In this document: piece by piece, positions 35,000 through 44,359 of the stretch | How positions within the stretch are numbered: the stretch's first letter is position 1 | How the letters are laid out: each line of letters begins with the position of its first letter | Assembly (NCBI GenBank): GCA_008477525.1 | Contig: SPDT01000006.1 | Coordinates: 4,057,501 to 4,121,500 of the forward strand | Origin: Hypomyces perniciosus | Taxonomy: Eukaryota > Ascomycota > Sordariomycetes > Hypocreales > Hypocreaceae | Direction: 5' to 3' | Length of the DNA stretch: 64,000 nt | Notes under the pieces: model-generated | Told to the model about the DNA's origin: nothing | The model's database searches: none | The model's input: only the letters and a program-made list of their open reading frames with translations | Program-made: the position numbers and the translations under genes

Positions 35000-36283
35000 T
35001 CAAGAGCTCCTCTCACGGTTGGTAGCCCTTTCACCCTTCACGCAGTGCTTGATGATCCATGGGTGGCCTTGTACTTGCTCAAGAGGGATTCTCTTTTCGG
35101 GGTCGAGAACCAACAGCTGCTTTCTGTTAGCTAAAGCATTCGCACAAGTACTAGGGATCGTCACTTGCCTTCTTAATAAGGTCGGTTGCTTCTGGACTGA
35201 CAAACTTGGGGATTTGCATGTCGGCACGGGCAATCCTCCGCTGCGTCATGACAGGTGTATCCTCGAATGGAGCCTCGCCAACCAGGAATTCATATGCCAA
35301 AACGCCTAAACTCCACAGGTCGACCTTCTCATTATAGTAGTTATCCGAGGAACCGGGCTTGATCATTTCCGGAGGCAGGTAGTCCAGCGTACCACACAAT
35401 GTCTTCCTCCTGTTGTTTGGCGCATGAACACTCCAACCAAAGTCGGAAATCTTGATTTCCCCATGGATGCCAACAAGAATATTTTCTGGCTTAATATCCC
35501 GATGGATAACATGCTTCCGGTGCAGATATCGCAGAGCTGAAGCCATTTGTGCAATGTATTGGGCAGCCTTCCACTCAGGGAAGCGATTCTCCCTTCGAAG
35601 GTGCTTGTACAGCTCACCCTTGCCGGCGAATTCAAGGATCAGGAACACTCGTTTGCTGTCGTGGAAATGACCAAACATCTGCAGGATGTTGGGGTGCCGC
35701 AAGTTGCTCTGGATCTCGATCTCTCGTCTAACTTGCCTCTCGACTCCTCCCACTTGCAGCTCATTCTTGTGCAATACCTTGAGGGCACAAATGAAACCGC
35801 TTGTCCGCTCCCTGGCGAGATACACTCGTCCAAACTTGCCCTTGCCCAGCGGCCGCCCGATCTCAAACATACCGAGGTGAAACTGCTTTGGCAAGCTGGG
35901 CTGCTCGATCAATGAGGTGGATTTTGTCTCTTCTGTGCCTTCCTCAGAGGCGCGTGGTTGACCGGATGGCAGAGGTTTCCTGGCTGCGGGTGGAGGAGAC
36001 GTAGGGTTGTTGGCCTTCCTCTGGGCAGCTTGTGAAGGGAGGGTTACAGATGCGACAGCATTGCTGCTCTGCGACTGAAGAGCCACTTTGAAGTGGTTCG
36101 GCCGGCTTGCACTCGGGACCGATGTCGCCACCTGCTTTGATCAGCATCCCGTCAATGGGCATCAATCAATCCATTGCTCTGTCCTACCTTGCTCTTGGAG
36201 TAGAGCTTGGAACTGTCGCCCACGTCGTTTTCATCGTGGACCGACATGTGCTCAAACCGCGACTCAAGCGTGCGTGTAGACAT
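35000..36283 (-). CDS. ark1: Aurora-family serine/threonine kinase (Ipl1/Ark1)
   Basis: Aurora kinase corrects kinetochore attachment within the chromosomal passenger complex. Exons are 36283-36188, 36131-35169 and 35116-35000, giving 391 residues. Exon one encodes [20 protein letters not shown] and is needed because the longer frame begins only at a GTG. The N-terminus is disordered, and the kinase begins near residue ~125. Motifs are [45 protein letters not shown] and the activation loop [15 protein letters not shown] with the Aurora-type threonine. The second intron (35168-35117, 52 nt) has a GC-AG boundary: AAG|GCAAGT to AAGCAG|CTG, with TAGCTAAC as branch. It joins LIKK to LLVLDPEKR. If it were retained, translation would stop after ASDDP and lose the last C-lobe helix. 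Confidence 0.94.
35117..35168 (-). other. GC-AG intron in Aurora kinase gene
   Basis: The donor is AAG|GCAAGT and the acceptor AAAGCAG|CTG. The only nearby GT would break the conserved frame. Splicing gives the conserved [13 protein letters not shown] join, so the noncanonical boundary is well supported. Confidence 0.85.
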
Positions 36284-36998
36284 CTTGTCTATACAATGTG
36301 ACGGGCACTTGCAACTCAGGGTGGCGAAAGATTAGGAGGCTTAAGCTGTTTGTAGGTAGTAACTTGCGGTAGCTGAAGAAGAAGGGCCGAGGATCGATGT
36401 TTCTTGCGGTCTGTGGTTGTCAGGGCAACGACCTTGAGACATCCCTGAGGCTGACTAAGGTCAGTGTCCAATGCGGTGCAGTAAGCTGAAGATGTTCTAG
36501 AACACGGCAAAAACTATTTTCGTTACCGAGTAGTAATACTTTGTGATATTAATACGAGTACTACTACTAATATGGACTGCAGAACGTGCCGGGAAATACA
36601 TTTGACCTGATATTTTGCTCGATATGACATGGTGCTCGTGAACACTTTCTTCCGAGGGATGGACAATTAAACTTAGCCGTTAGCATCTCCTACCTGGGCA
36701 CTAGTAAGACTGTTTAAGTAAACGGCCTATTAATATCTTACTTAGTTCAAACCGGAGTCATTGAGTTTGTGGATATTCTCTTGAGCGCTGGGAAGGTGAA
36801 TGCTATCATAAGAAACGTCTTGGAGACAGATCTGATAAGATGTTGATACACCCCGCTGTACGACTAACCCCACCATAGCTCGTCCCGCATCACCACTTCG
36901 TTCAGCATCACCCACTTCTCTCTGCTCTTTGCGCTGTATAAGCCAAATGCAGCTGTACCACGAAGATACTGAATACCATTAACCGCTACGATCCAAAG
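36284..36998. promoter_or_regulatory. Divergent promoter region Aurora kinase / TIP41
   Basis: This 715-bp head-to-head spacer contains an AT-rich centre (about 36520-36760) with a GTAC-rich patch. No specific element could be assigned. Confidence 0.35.
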
Positions 36999-37907
36999 AT
37001 GTCTCACATCAACTCCCCCAACGAACCCTTCCCAAGTCCCACGGCGCTCGCCGCCGCCACAACCTCCCACACCCAAAACCGCTTCCGCATCTCAACGCGC
37101 AAACTCCCCATCTCCAAATCCGGCGCCATCGACGCCCTGGAAAAGAAGATTGGCATCCCCGTGCCGGAGATGATCTTCGGCGACAACCTCGTCTCCATCA
37201 CCCACACGCCCTCCAACTGGTCCCTCAACTTCAACACCGCTGACGCCCTCGATGCCGTGGACAAGACAGACAAGCACATGCTTCGCGTGGCGTACGCGCG
37301 CGACTGGGAGAGCACAAGAGAGGAGACCACGCAGAATATCAAGGAGGTTGTCAAGCCATACGACTGGAGCTATTCGACAACGTACGCAGGGACCGTGGAG
37401 CATGCGGAGCTGAGCTTTCAGCCTACCACGGAGAGGCAGATCCCCATTGAGTTGTTGAAACGGCGAGATCCAATCCTCTTCTTTGATGAGGTTGTTCTGT
37501 ACGAGAGCGAGCTGGACGACAATGGCATCTCCGTGTACAGTGCGAAGCTACGGGTACACGAGAAGCGCATGCTGCTGCTGTGTCGGCTCTTTATGCGCCT
37601 TGATAATGTCCTGGTGCGCATACGTGATACCAGGATCTATGTGGATTTTGAGACGGACGAGGTGCTTCGTGACTACACGTCCAAGGAGGCAAGTTTCGAT
37701 GACATGAAAAAGGTGAGAAATAGGCTTCATGGGGCTGATCTTAACTTAATGGCTAATAAATTCCCCTCTATCAAACAGGCTCTGTGGAGGTCAGGAAGAC
37801 TACCTGACGACATAACCATCGCACTGCGAGACCCCAATGTTCTTGATCCATTTTTGGGTGTTGTAGAGCATCGGACAGAAGTCATCTCCCTGGCGGCTCA
37901 GCGCTGA
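36999..37907 (+). CDS. TIP41: TIP41-like regulator of PP2A-type phosphatase / TOR signalling
   Basis: Tip41 binds Tap42 and PP2A-like phosphatases and feeds back on TOR signalling in the cytoplasm (family knowledge). Exon one is 36999-37712, the intron 37713-37778 (66 nt) and exon two 37779-37907, giving 280 residues. Conserved segments include PEMIFGDNLVSI, VVKPYDWSYSTTYAGT, IPIELLKRRDPILFFDEVVLYESELDDNG (quoted in parts here) and RLFMRLDNVLVRIRDTR, which define the TIP41 domain over ~35-260. The start lies in AAAGATGTC. The intron has GTGAGA and AAACAG ends and a CTAAT branch-like site. It carries no stop, so the unspliced frame stays open with 22 extra residues. Spliced, DDMKK joins ALWRSGRLP. 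Confidence 0.92.
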   Translation: MSHINSPNEPFPSPTALAAATTSHTQNRFRISTRKLPISKSGAIDALEKKIGIPVPEMIFGDNLVSITHTPSNWSLNFNTADALDAVDKTDKHMLRVAYARDWESTREETTQNIKEVVKPYDWSYSTTYAGTVEHAELSFQPTTERQIPIELLKRRDPILFFDEVVLYESELDDNGISVYSAKLRVHEKRMLLLCRLFMRLDNVLVRIRDTRIYVDFETDEVLRDYTSKEASFDDMKKVRNRLHGADLNLMANKFPSIKQALWRSGRLPDDITIALRDPNVLDPFLGVVEHRTEVISLAAQR

Positions 37908-38237
37908 TGACATGGGACAGGAATAGGCATAAACATTGTATAGGGACGGAGCATGGGTACAAATGGTGTTAGGAGTATTGCTATTAAGCTCGTTCACTTT
38001 GTCATGCTTTTGCGCGGGATACGCCTAGAAAGGGGCCAATCCCTAAAGACTCTACTATGAAGAAAAGAATACTAGGCGTCATATCAAGAAAGCACAATGA
38101 AGTCTAGCCAACCCAACGCCTCCCCATTTTCCCCCAATGGTTTCTATGCCCAGACATATATAGACGTGACCAACATGAAGATGACTTCTTTTTTTCTGAA
38201 AACGGTTTGCACCAAAGTGCCCCAAACTCCGTCCTTC
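37908..38237. other. Convergent spacer TIP41 / AT-hook gene
   Basis: These 330 bases of tail-to-tail 3' flank are AT-rich, with a T-run near 38188-38196. No other feature is visible. Confidence 0.5.
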
Positions 38238-40028
38238 TCACCGGCCATCTTGGGGAGATGACGTCTCAGTCACCTCCTCGTAATCCAACTCCCACCTGTC
38301 CACTTCTCGGAACTTCCTCGCGGCTTGCTTCAGCTCGTCTGCCGATAAAGTTTCTCCGGTCTGGGCAGAGCCTGTGTCGAACGTATCGTCCGCCAAAGGT
38401 ATGAATCTGCTCTCCCCTTCTCCGTCTTCGTTCTCATCATCACTCTCCTCATTCCCGTCATCCCCATCGTTTTCCTTATCTGATGAATGGTGTGAATAAG
38501 ATCTGGCATTACGCGAAGAAGCTCTTGCTGAGACCGGCGCCTGTTTTGGTTTTAGAGTCGAATTACCTGCCCGACCGCCACGAGAAGCCGGACGTGCGGA
38601 AGTAGCTCGGCTGGGTGGTCGGCTTCCTTTCCTCCTCCGAGCGGCTCGAGTATCTAAATATGAAAGCTCATCATCGTCGTTGCCTAGGCCTGTGGTGTCG
38701 AGTTCCTCGTCGCTATCGAGACCTAACGGGTCGCGAGCCTTTTTGTATCGACGCTTTGGAAGTAAACTTGTAAGATCAGCCGTCGTAAGCTTCGGGGAGT
38801 GCTGTTGACGCGACACAGGTCGCCCACGAGTCCTGGCAGCCCTTGCCTCCTCAAAGTTTGGTGAGTGCGTAAGCGAGGGTGGTGAGGAAATGTCGGATAG
38901 GTTGTCAAGTCGTGTGGGGGTAGTAATCGATGGCCTACGGCGCCTTTTCGCCAGTGTTCGAATATCTGGCCATATATCTGGCCCTTCTGAACCGCTGCTA
39001 GCTGGGGGGGCCATAATCTCATCTTCGTTAATTGGAGTGACCGGCCGCTGGAAGAGTCCCGGGGGCTCCTGGGGAGAGGACAACTCTGACAACTCAGAGT
39101 CGCTCTCCTCATCCAATTGCTGAGGAGAAGGGGGTAGATCTGATAATTCGGAGGAGTCGCTGCCCTCAACAGGTTGTTCGATTGGTTCTGTTCGCGACAA
39201 TTTCTCCGGTCGTATGTTACTGTGATGCGCATCCTCGCTCTTCCTCTTTTTTGTGTTCGAGGGTCCGGGAATTTCTGGCGATGACTGACGCTCTACTTCT
39301 TTGCTTTGCTGTGTGCGACGGCGATTGTTCAAAGGCGTAGACTCGGCTTCGGGTTCAAATTCGTCCTCACTTTCTGATTCGGGCTCCTGGACTGTCCTTG
39401 ACGGTCCTTGTAGTGGCTTTCGATTCGTCCCCAGGATACTCGGTTCTCGCGCACGTCTCCTGAAAACACCAATGTTGAATGACGAGCTGACACCTGGTGT
39501 GGTTCCGCCTCTACTGCTTGGTCGAATCGGGGGATCGTTTCGGCCGATGAAGCTGGATTGGCGCGATCGGGGTCGGAAGGTGCTAAATGACATAGAAGAC
39601 ACATCCACTGAGCGTGATCCATCGGGAACGTCGCCGTCTTCAAAACTGTCGTCCAAATCCCCAAACACACTATCGCCCAAGTCCAATCCAGTGGTATCTC
39701 GACGGTGTGCCGGTGTTGCCATGGCGCGACGGCCAACCTCAACTGAACTTCCTGAGTCTTCATCTCTGCCGGTGTTACTGCTCGTAGCGTCCTCATTGGC
39801 GAGTCTGTCCAATGCCGTATCACGGTTACGGTTTGCGGCCCGAATCGCGTCTTGTTCCCCAACACTCAGACGTCCAGCTGGCCGAGTTCGCCTTGAGCGA
39901 CCCCTAATTTCCTCCTGCTCTCCATGAATTCCATCGTTGTCGCTAACGGGTTCCGCGCTCGGCGACCTAGGAGGAGCAGCTTTCGCGGCTCGGGCTGGCG
40001 CAGGTCGCCCTCTCTTAGGCCGCGGCAT
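38238..40028 (-). CDS. AT-hook-containing, largely disordered nuclear protein (unknown function)
   Basis: A single uninterrupted frame of 596 residues begins at ATG 40028; the nearer-upstream TTG is ignored. The extreme N-terminus PRPKRGRPAPARAAK contains an AT-hook core (GRP flanked by basic residues), predicting minor-groove DNA binding and nuclear location. Most of the rest is Ser/Arg/Glu-rich and predicted disordered from composition. A central block SLLPKRRYKKARDPLGLDSD and a C-terminal block KFREVDRWELDYEEVTE look more ordered and are the likely conserved parts. Acidic patches (ENDGDDGNEESDDENEDGEG) separate them. I do not recognise a named family. A chromatin-associated role is inference from the AT-hook alone. 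It lies in tandem downstream of MRH4 on the same strand. Confidence 0.8.
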   Translation of the reverse strand: MPRPKRGRPAPARAAKAAPPRSPSAEPVSDNDGIHGEQEEIRGRSRRTRPAGRLSVGEQDAIRAANRNRDTALDRLANEDATSSNTGRDEDSGSSVEVGRRAMATPAHRRDTTGLDLGDSVFGDLDDSFEDGDVPDGSRSVDVSSMSFSTFRPRSRQSSFIGRNDPPIRPSSRGGTTPGVSSSFNIGVFRRRAREPSILGTNRKPLQGPSRTVQEPESESEDEFEPEAESTPLNNRRRTQQSKEVERQSSPEIPGPSNTKKRKSEDAHHSNIRPEKLSRTEPIEQPVEGSDSSELSDLPPSPQQLDEESDSELSELSSPQEPPGLFQRPVTPINEDEIMAPPASSGSEGPDIWPDIRTLAKRRRRPSITTPTRLDNLSDISSPPSLTHSPNFEEARAARTRGRPVSRQQHSPKLTTADLTSLLPKRRYKKARDPLGLDSDEELDTTGLGNDDDELSYLDTRAARRRKGSRPPSRATSARPASRGGRAGNSTLKPKQAPVSARASSRNARSYSHHSSDKENDGDDGNEESDDENEDGEGESRFIPLADDTFDTGSAQTGETLSADELKQAARKFREVDRWELDYEEVTETSSPQDGR

Positions 40029-40598
40029 CGTGATCAATGGAGGATTTCAGTCGAGACGTACGCAAGTTACTGTAAAAAGAGATGCTGATTGAAAATTAAA
40101 GCGTTCGCCGTGAAACCAAAAACCAATACGCAAGAATTGAGAGGCCCAAGTGATTGCGCTGCCGGGGTGTGCGTTTGGGTGAAGATGTGGCAGAGGGCTA
40201 TTTTTGAGTGGGAGCAGCCACGACGCGTCGAGACGCGGGTTAGAGAAGCTGATTCGCAAGGCTGCGACCAATTCAGTGGACCCACTAAAAGCCCCGATCC
40301 GGAGGCCGGGGTGTATGTCAGCCTTCTCTTCACATGAATACCTTAACATGAATAACAAATGTGCTGCTAATTGATTCAACTCTATACATTACTCCGTACA
40401 TGATTTCATTTTGGAAATTTTATGCATTATCCATCATATCGTACAACACTAGTCTATTTTCATGAACATTTGGACTTTTCCTTAAGCCACCATCATGGCA
40501 TTGGTATAAACGTTTGGGGGTTGACGCCGCAAAGACAATCCGGCTGTTGTACATGCGTGTAGTTGGGATTTTCATGATGAAATTTGCAATATGAGCAT
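40029..40598. other. Spacer between MRH4 and AT-hook gene
   Basis: This 570-bp spacer holds the 3' flank of MRH4 and the promoter of the AT-hook gene. An exact TACTCCGTA lies at 40390-40398. The open frames here are short and not coding-like. Confidence 0.45.
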
Positions 40599-42416
40599 CT
40601 AAATGAGCGCCTGGCCCATGAACATGCTCTTCTTCACTTCGGCAACGACATCCTTTCTGTCGTCGTTGCCCACCAAGACAATACCCCTTCCTCGGCGTCC
40701 CATTCGTCCAGCACGACCTAGGCGGTGGATGAAGTCAATCGTAGTGTGAGGGACGTCATACAAAATGACATGGCGGACAGCCAGGGTATCAATGCCTCTC
40801 GAAGCCAAGTCCGTCACCACCAGAGCCTTCACATTCAACAGCGATCGCCGGCGTCCTGGGTTTGGCGGCGCCACGATTCGAAGTGGTTCGGAAGAAGTGA
40901 ATGTCTCAAGAATTTCGCCGTGGCGTTTCTCTGGCGTATCCCTATGTAGCGCTTGGGCGTCGATGCCTTTTGAGCGAAGATACTCGGCAACCTCTTCAGT
41001 CTTTTCGCGCTCGTTGACAAAAACCATCACTCGGCGGACCTCAATCTCGTCCTTGAGCAGCCCCTCGTGTTGTGCAGCCTCTCGACCAATTGTGTAAATG
41101 GCATCTGCGCATGCCAAGTTCTTGTTGTTGCGGTAAGGTTCTTTTGACACATCAATGACACCAAGCTGCACACGTCGCGGGATAGCGTGGAGGTTTGGTG
41201 TCGTGATTCGGACCATTTTGGGATAATTAACTGCTAGGTAGTTGTTCAGCTTCCTTGGGATGGTGGCTGAGCAGCAAACCAATTGCTTCAAGGATGGCGT
41301 CGCACGCTCAATAATGCTGGTTGTGACAGGGGCAAAGCTTCGATCGAAAAGGGAATCTGCCTCATCCACAATCAAATGGGATACTCGAGACAGAATGTTT
41401 GGGTCAGAATCGGCAATTGACGCCAGCAAGTGAGGTGTGGAGATGACAACGTCCAGGCCTTTTGGCCCGTACAGATTGCGTGAAATCTGTTGTGCTTTCA
41501 GATCTGAAGACAGAACCTCCGTCTTAAACTTGGCCACGTGAGATAGCAATTTGGAAAGCTTTCCAACCTGATGCGCAAGTTCTGCTGTCGGCACAAGTAC
41601 AATGACCTTCGGTCGAGACATGGTGGGATGAGGCTCCTCAAACGGTTTGCCTTTGAAGTTTGTAGCTTTTTGCCGCTCCTTCTCTGTTTCTACACGCTCC
41701 CTGTAGGCCTTGATTTCCGGGTCCTCCGACTCTGCAATCTTCAACGCATCAATGGCGGGCAGGAGGTAAGCAAGTGTCTTCCCCGAACCAGTCTCTGCTG
41801 CTAGCAAGAATGAACTCCTTTCAGTTGTTTTGCTTTTCGACTCTCCTGGGTTCGCTTGTGCCAGGAGCGCCGGAATAGCCAACCTTTGCACGGGTGTTGG
41901 TCGAATGTCAACCATATCCTTGAACAACTCCTCGGTCACGGCCGACTTCAAAACGGGCAGCAGGTCAAATTGGTCGAAACCCTCGTATCTCTGCATCCTC
42001 TCCTTCAATGACGCACGTTTTCCATAAGACACTGTCTCCAAGGCACGCTGCATCTTCAGCGCCTTTCTCTCGTCCAGAGGCCGCCGCTCGCCATCGTTCC
42101 GGGAACCTCTCCGTTCACCGAGAGACGCGGGGCGAGCTCGTGATGGTGCCCGACGGGAATCGATATTAGCCACAGTCCTGTTCATGCCAGAAAAGGGCCC
42201 TGCGGTTCTCTCTCGACGGAATTTTCGATCATCGTGAGACGAAGATGGCGCTCGGTGGACCCGGTCTGCAAGAACCATGCGCGATGGCCGAGCCTTGACC
42301 TGCCGCGACATGAACCGCTGGCCCAGGCATGACTGCAAGGAGCTTTGAAGAACTGGGCGGGCTCCAATGGCGGTGATGCACCGGAGACACACCGAATTTG
42401 CGGCCACGGGGCGCAT
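40599..42416 (-). CDS. MRH4: Mitochondrial DEAD-box RNA helicase Mrh4
   Basis: Mrh4 is a mitochondrial DEAD-box helicase needed for late assembly of the large mitoribosomal subunit (family knowledge). A single exon of 605 residues runs from ATG 42416; the frame extends upstream only to a GTG. The N-terminus MRPVAANSVCLRCITAIGA is rich in Arg and lacks acids, as for a mitochondrial presequence. Motifs by approximate residue: Q-motif-like DIRPTPVQRLAIPAL, Walker A AETGSGKT (207-214), LVPTAELAHQ, STPHLLAS, VDEADSLFD (DEAD at 351-354), CSAT (~382-385), VTDLASRGID and HRLGRAGRMGRRG. The Arg/Ser-rich linker before the core fits Mrh4. It is divergent from the LPMO-like gene. Confidence 0.93.
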   Translation of the reverse strand: MRPVAANSVCLRCITAIGARPVLQSSLQSCLGQRFMSRQVKARPSRMVLADRVHRAPSSSHDDRKFRRERTAGPFSGMNRTVANIDSRRAPSRARPASLGERRGSRNDGERRPLDERKALKMQRALETVSYGKRASLKERMQRYEGFDQFDLLPVLKSAVTEELFKDMVDIRPTPVQRLAIPALLAQANPGESKSKTTERSSFLLAAETGSGKTLAYLLPAIDALKIAESEDPEIKAYRERVETEKERQKATNFKGKPFEEPHPTMSRPKVIVLVPTAELAHQVGKLSKLLSHVAKFKTEVLSSDLKAQQISRNLYGPKGLDVVISTPHLLASIADSDPNILSRVSHLIVDEADSLFDRSFAPVTTSIIERATPSLKQLVCCSATIPRKLNNYLAVNYPKMVRITTPNLHAIPRRVQLGVIDVSKEPYRNNKNLACADAIYTIGREAAQHEGLLKDEIEVRRVMVFVNEREKTEEVAEYLRSKGIDAQALHRDTPEKRHGEILETFTSSEPLRIVAPPNPGRRRSLLNVKALVVTDLASRGIDTLAVRHVILYDVPHTTIDFIHRLGRAGRMGRRGRGIVLVGNDDRKDVVAEVKKSMFMGQALI

Positions 42417-43462
42417 CGTGGGAATGTCGTTGTGGTGATGAGGCCCCAATGTGCTGTGGTGGAAGCGGGAACTTTTTCTGACAGTACTCGGCGCATCGGA
42501 GGCTCTTAGCGCCGACTCCGTGCGCGGGCCTCCGTCATCTGCCACCGATAACCCGGAGGACCCTTGAGTTCAATGCCGACTTGACAACGTTCAAGAAATA
42601 ATATATGAAGCAATATTTTTTTTTTTGAATACCCTCCTGTTAAGTGAAAATCCTTGAATTATCAATCATTGATCTCCCATCAGATAGGCCAGGCGAGATG
42701 GCTATCTTGAACACCAACCGGCGCCGAGCCGGATTCTTGATCGGAGGCCCTCCGTCGACTACATATTATAGGCTATTGATCATTCAGAATTCATGTTTTT
42801 ATAATCAATTGAAATCTACACCGTAACATACAGGCTTAAACGTTTCTTTTTGACTCCGTAAATATTTTTGGCTGATAATCTGTAACCATAGAACAGACGA
42901 ATGCCGGACCACTTGCGCCAGGCCTACTCCTTGATAGTAAGCAAGAACTAAGCATGAATTGAGGCATTCCTTTTTGGCAATTTCATATACGCTTGCTCTT
43001 AGATATTAAAACGTATAATGCTGGTTACAATGGTTACAAAGTGAAAAAGGATGTTGTCATTCGTGGTGGGCGTCTGAAACACCACGGGGCTTGGTTTTGC
43101 ATTGTGCGAGTTCCGCAAACTAGGGGTTAGTTTCTTATGCCTTGAATCCCGACCACTCGATTGCGAGGTACAGAGCATTGGCGTTTTACATGCCGCTGCA
43201 CCTACGTTCCAGCTAAGGCAATGCGTGAGTAGTGTCACGTTTTGGTTTCCATCTGGTCTTTGAAGTTCAGTCATGCTGATATGATGGCACAAGACATAAA
43301 AAGCATCACATTTCCTCCCTGGTGAATCCGATATATACACATGACTGGTCGTCGCCTTTTGTTTCTGATCATCAGTGCCGGTCACTCATTTGTCTGTTCT
43401 TTTTAATTCTCGGTTCATATTCAGCTCTATATTACTTTCCCTTTTAATTCCCCATCTTCAAA
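42417..43462. promoter_or_regulatory. Divergent promoter region MRH4 / LPMO-like gene
   Basis: This 1.05-kb spacer contains a T-run at about 42616-42627. Near its right end lie a TATA-like ATATATAC (43331-43338) and a C/T-rich leader running into the LPMO-like start. Confidence 0.4.
43331..43338 (+). promoter_or_regulatory. TATA-like element upstream of LPMO-like gene
   Basis: ATATATAC lies 125 bases before the start codon, and a pyrimidine-rich stretch follows toward the ATG. The spacing is plausible for a TATA box plus leader, but this is a pattern match only. Confidence 0.35.
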
Positions 43463-44066
43463 ATGAAGGCCAATATCATTGCGGTTGCTTGCTACGTCGT
43501 CGCCGTTGCAGCACACGGCAAGATCACTTCACCTCAGCCTCGAGGCCCTGGCCCTGCCATGGCTGAAGCCTGTGGCAACGTCGCCGTCGAGGCCGTCAAA
43601 ACCCAAGACACAATTCCTCTTGAAGACATCCGGCCCGCCTCAAATAACTGTGGGTATTCCCAGCTTTTATATAATTCTTGCATACTGATCCCGCTGCCTA
43701 GGCAAACTCAACCTCTGCCGAGGCGCGACCTTCGAGGACAACGAGGATTTGTTACAAACGTTCACCCCCGGCCAAGTCATCGACTTCAAAGCGGTGATTC
43801 CGATCCCCCACGAAGGACCTTGCAATGTCTCGGTTGTCGATACCGCGAGCAACCAACTGATTGGTGATCCTCTCATCGAGTTTGACTCTTACGCCGATGA
43901 GAATCTACCTCAGCTGCCAGCAAATAACACGGCCTTCAGCGTCACGATGCCCCAGCTCAAGGCTGGACAGTGTACAAAGGCTGGAGAGTGTGTAATTCAG
44001 TGGTTCTGGTTCGGGGCCAAGGCCCAGCAAACATATGAGAGCTGTGTGGACTTTGTAGTGGGATGA
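43463..44066 (+). CDS. Small secreted LPMO-like / chitin-binding type-4-like protein
   Basis: This is a 183-residue precursor with a signal peptide (MKANIIAVACYVVAVAA, cleavage predicted after residue 17). The mature chain would then start with His18-Gly-Lys. An N-terminal histidine is the first copper ligand of lytic polysaccharide monooxygenases, and the following PQPRGPGPAMAEACG resembles the start of fungal chitin-binding type-4/LPMO-like proteins. Exons are 43463-43649 and 43702-44066, with a 52-nt intron. His99 in PIPHEGPCNVSVVD is a candidate second ligand. Further family-like segments are GECVIQWFWFGAK and QTYESCVDF. There is no carbohydrate-binding module or GPI signal. The protein could be a true oxidase, a copper carrier or an effector; the exact CAZy family is not determinable here. 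Confidence 0.8.
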
Positions 44067-44359
44067 GAGGCAATGAAGTAATATGTCTATGGCAGCAGGG
44101 TATGTATGGTGAGGTGGCATTGTTACACAATGGTTTGGTGAATATCTGGGCATGAAATAAACTCATGTTGGAATGTCAACAACTTGTCCTAGACTTAGCT
44201 ATAGAGAAAGTTATTCCCCGTCTCCAATAAATATATGCCCAATGCGATATCATCAGTTTGCGCTCCGAGGGTATATCCTTCTCCATATGGTGACATGTGA
44301 TGCTTTACCTCTACTCTAGAAGCGACCGTCCGATAATGCGATTGCCTGGAGATGACGTG

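Noticed and set aside
36129..36131. GTG as start of the Aurora kinase
   Set aside because: An upstream exon with ATG 36283 splices cleanly (GTAGGA...AAAGCAG) into this frame and gives a typical N-terminus.
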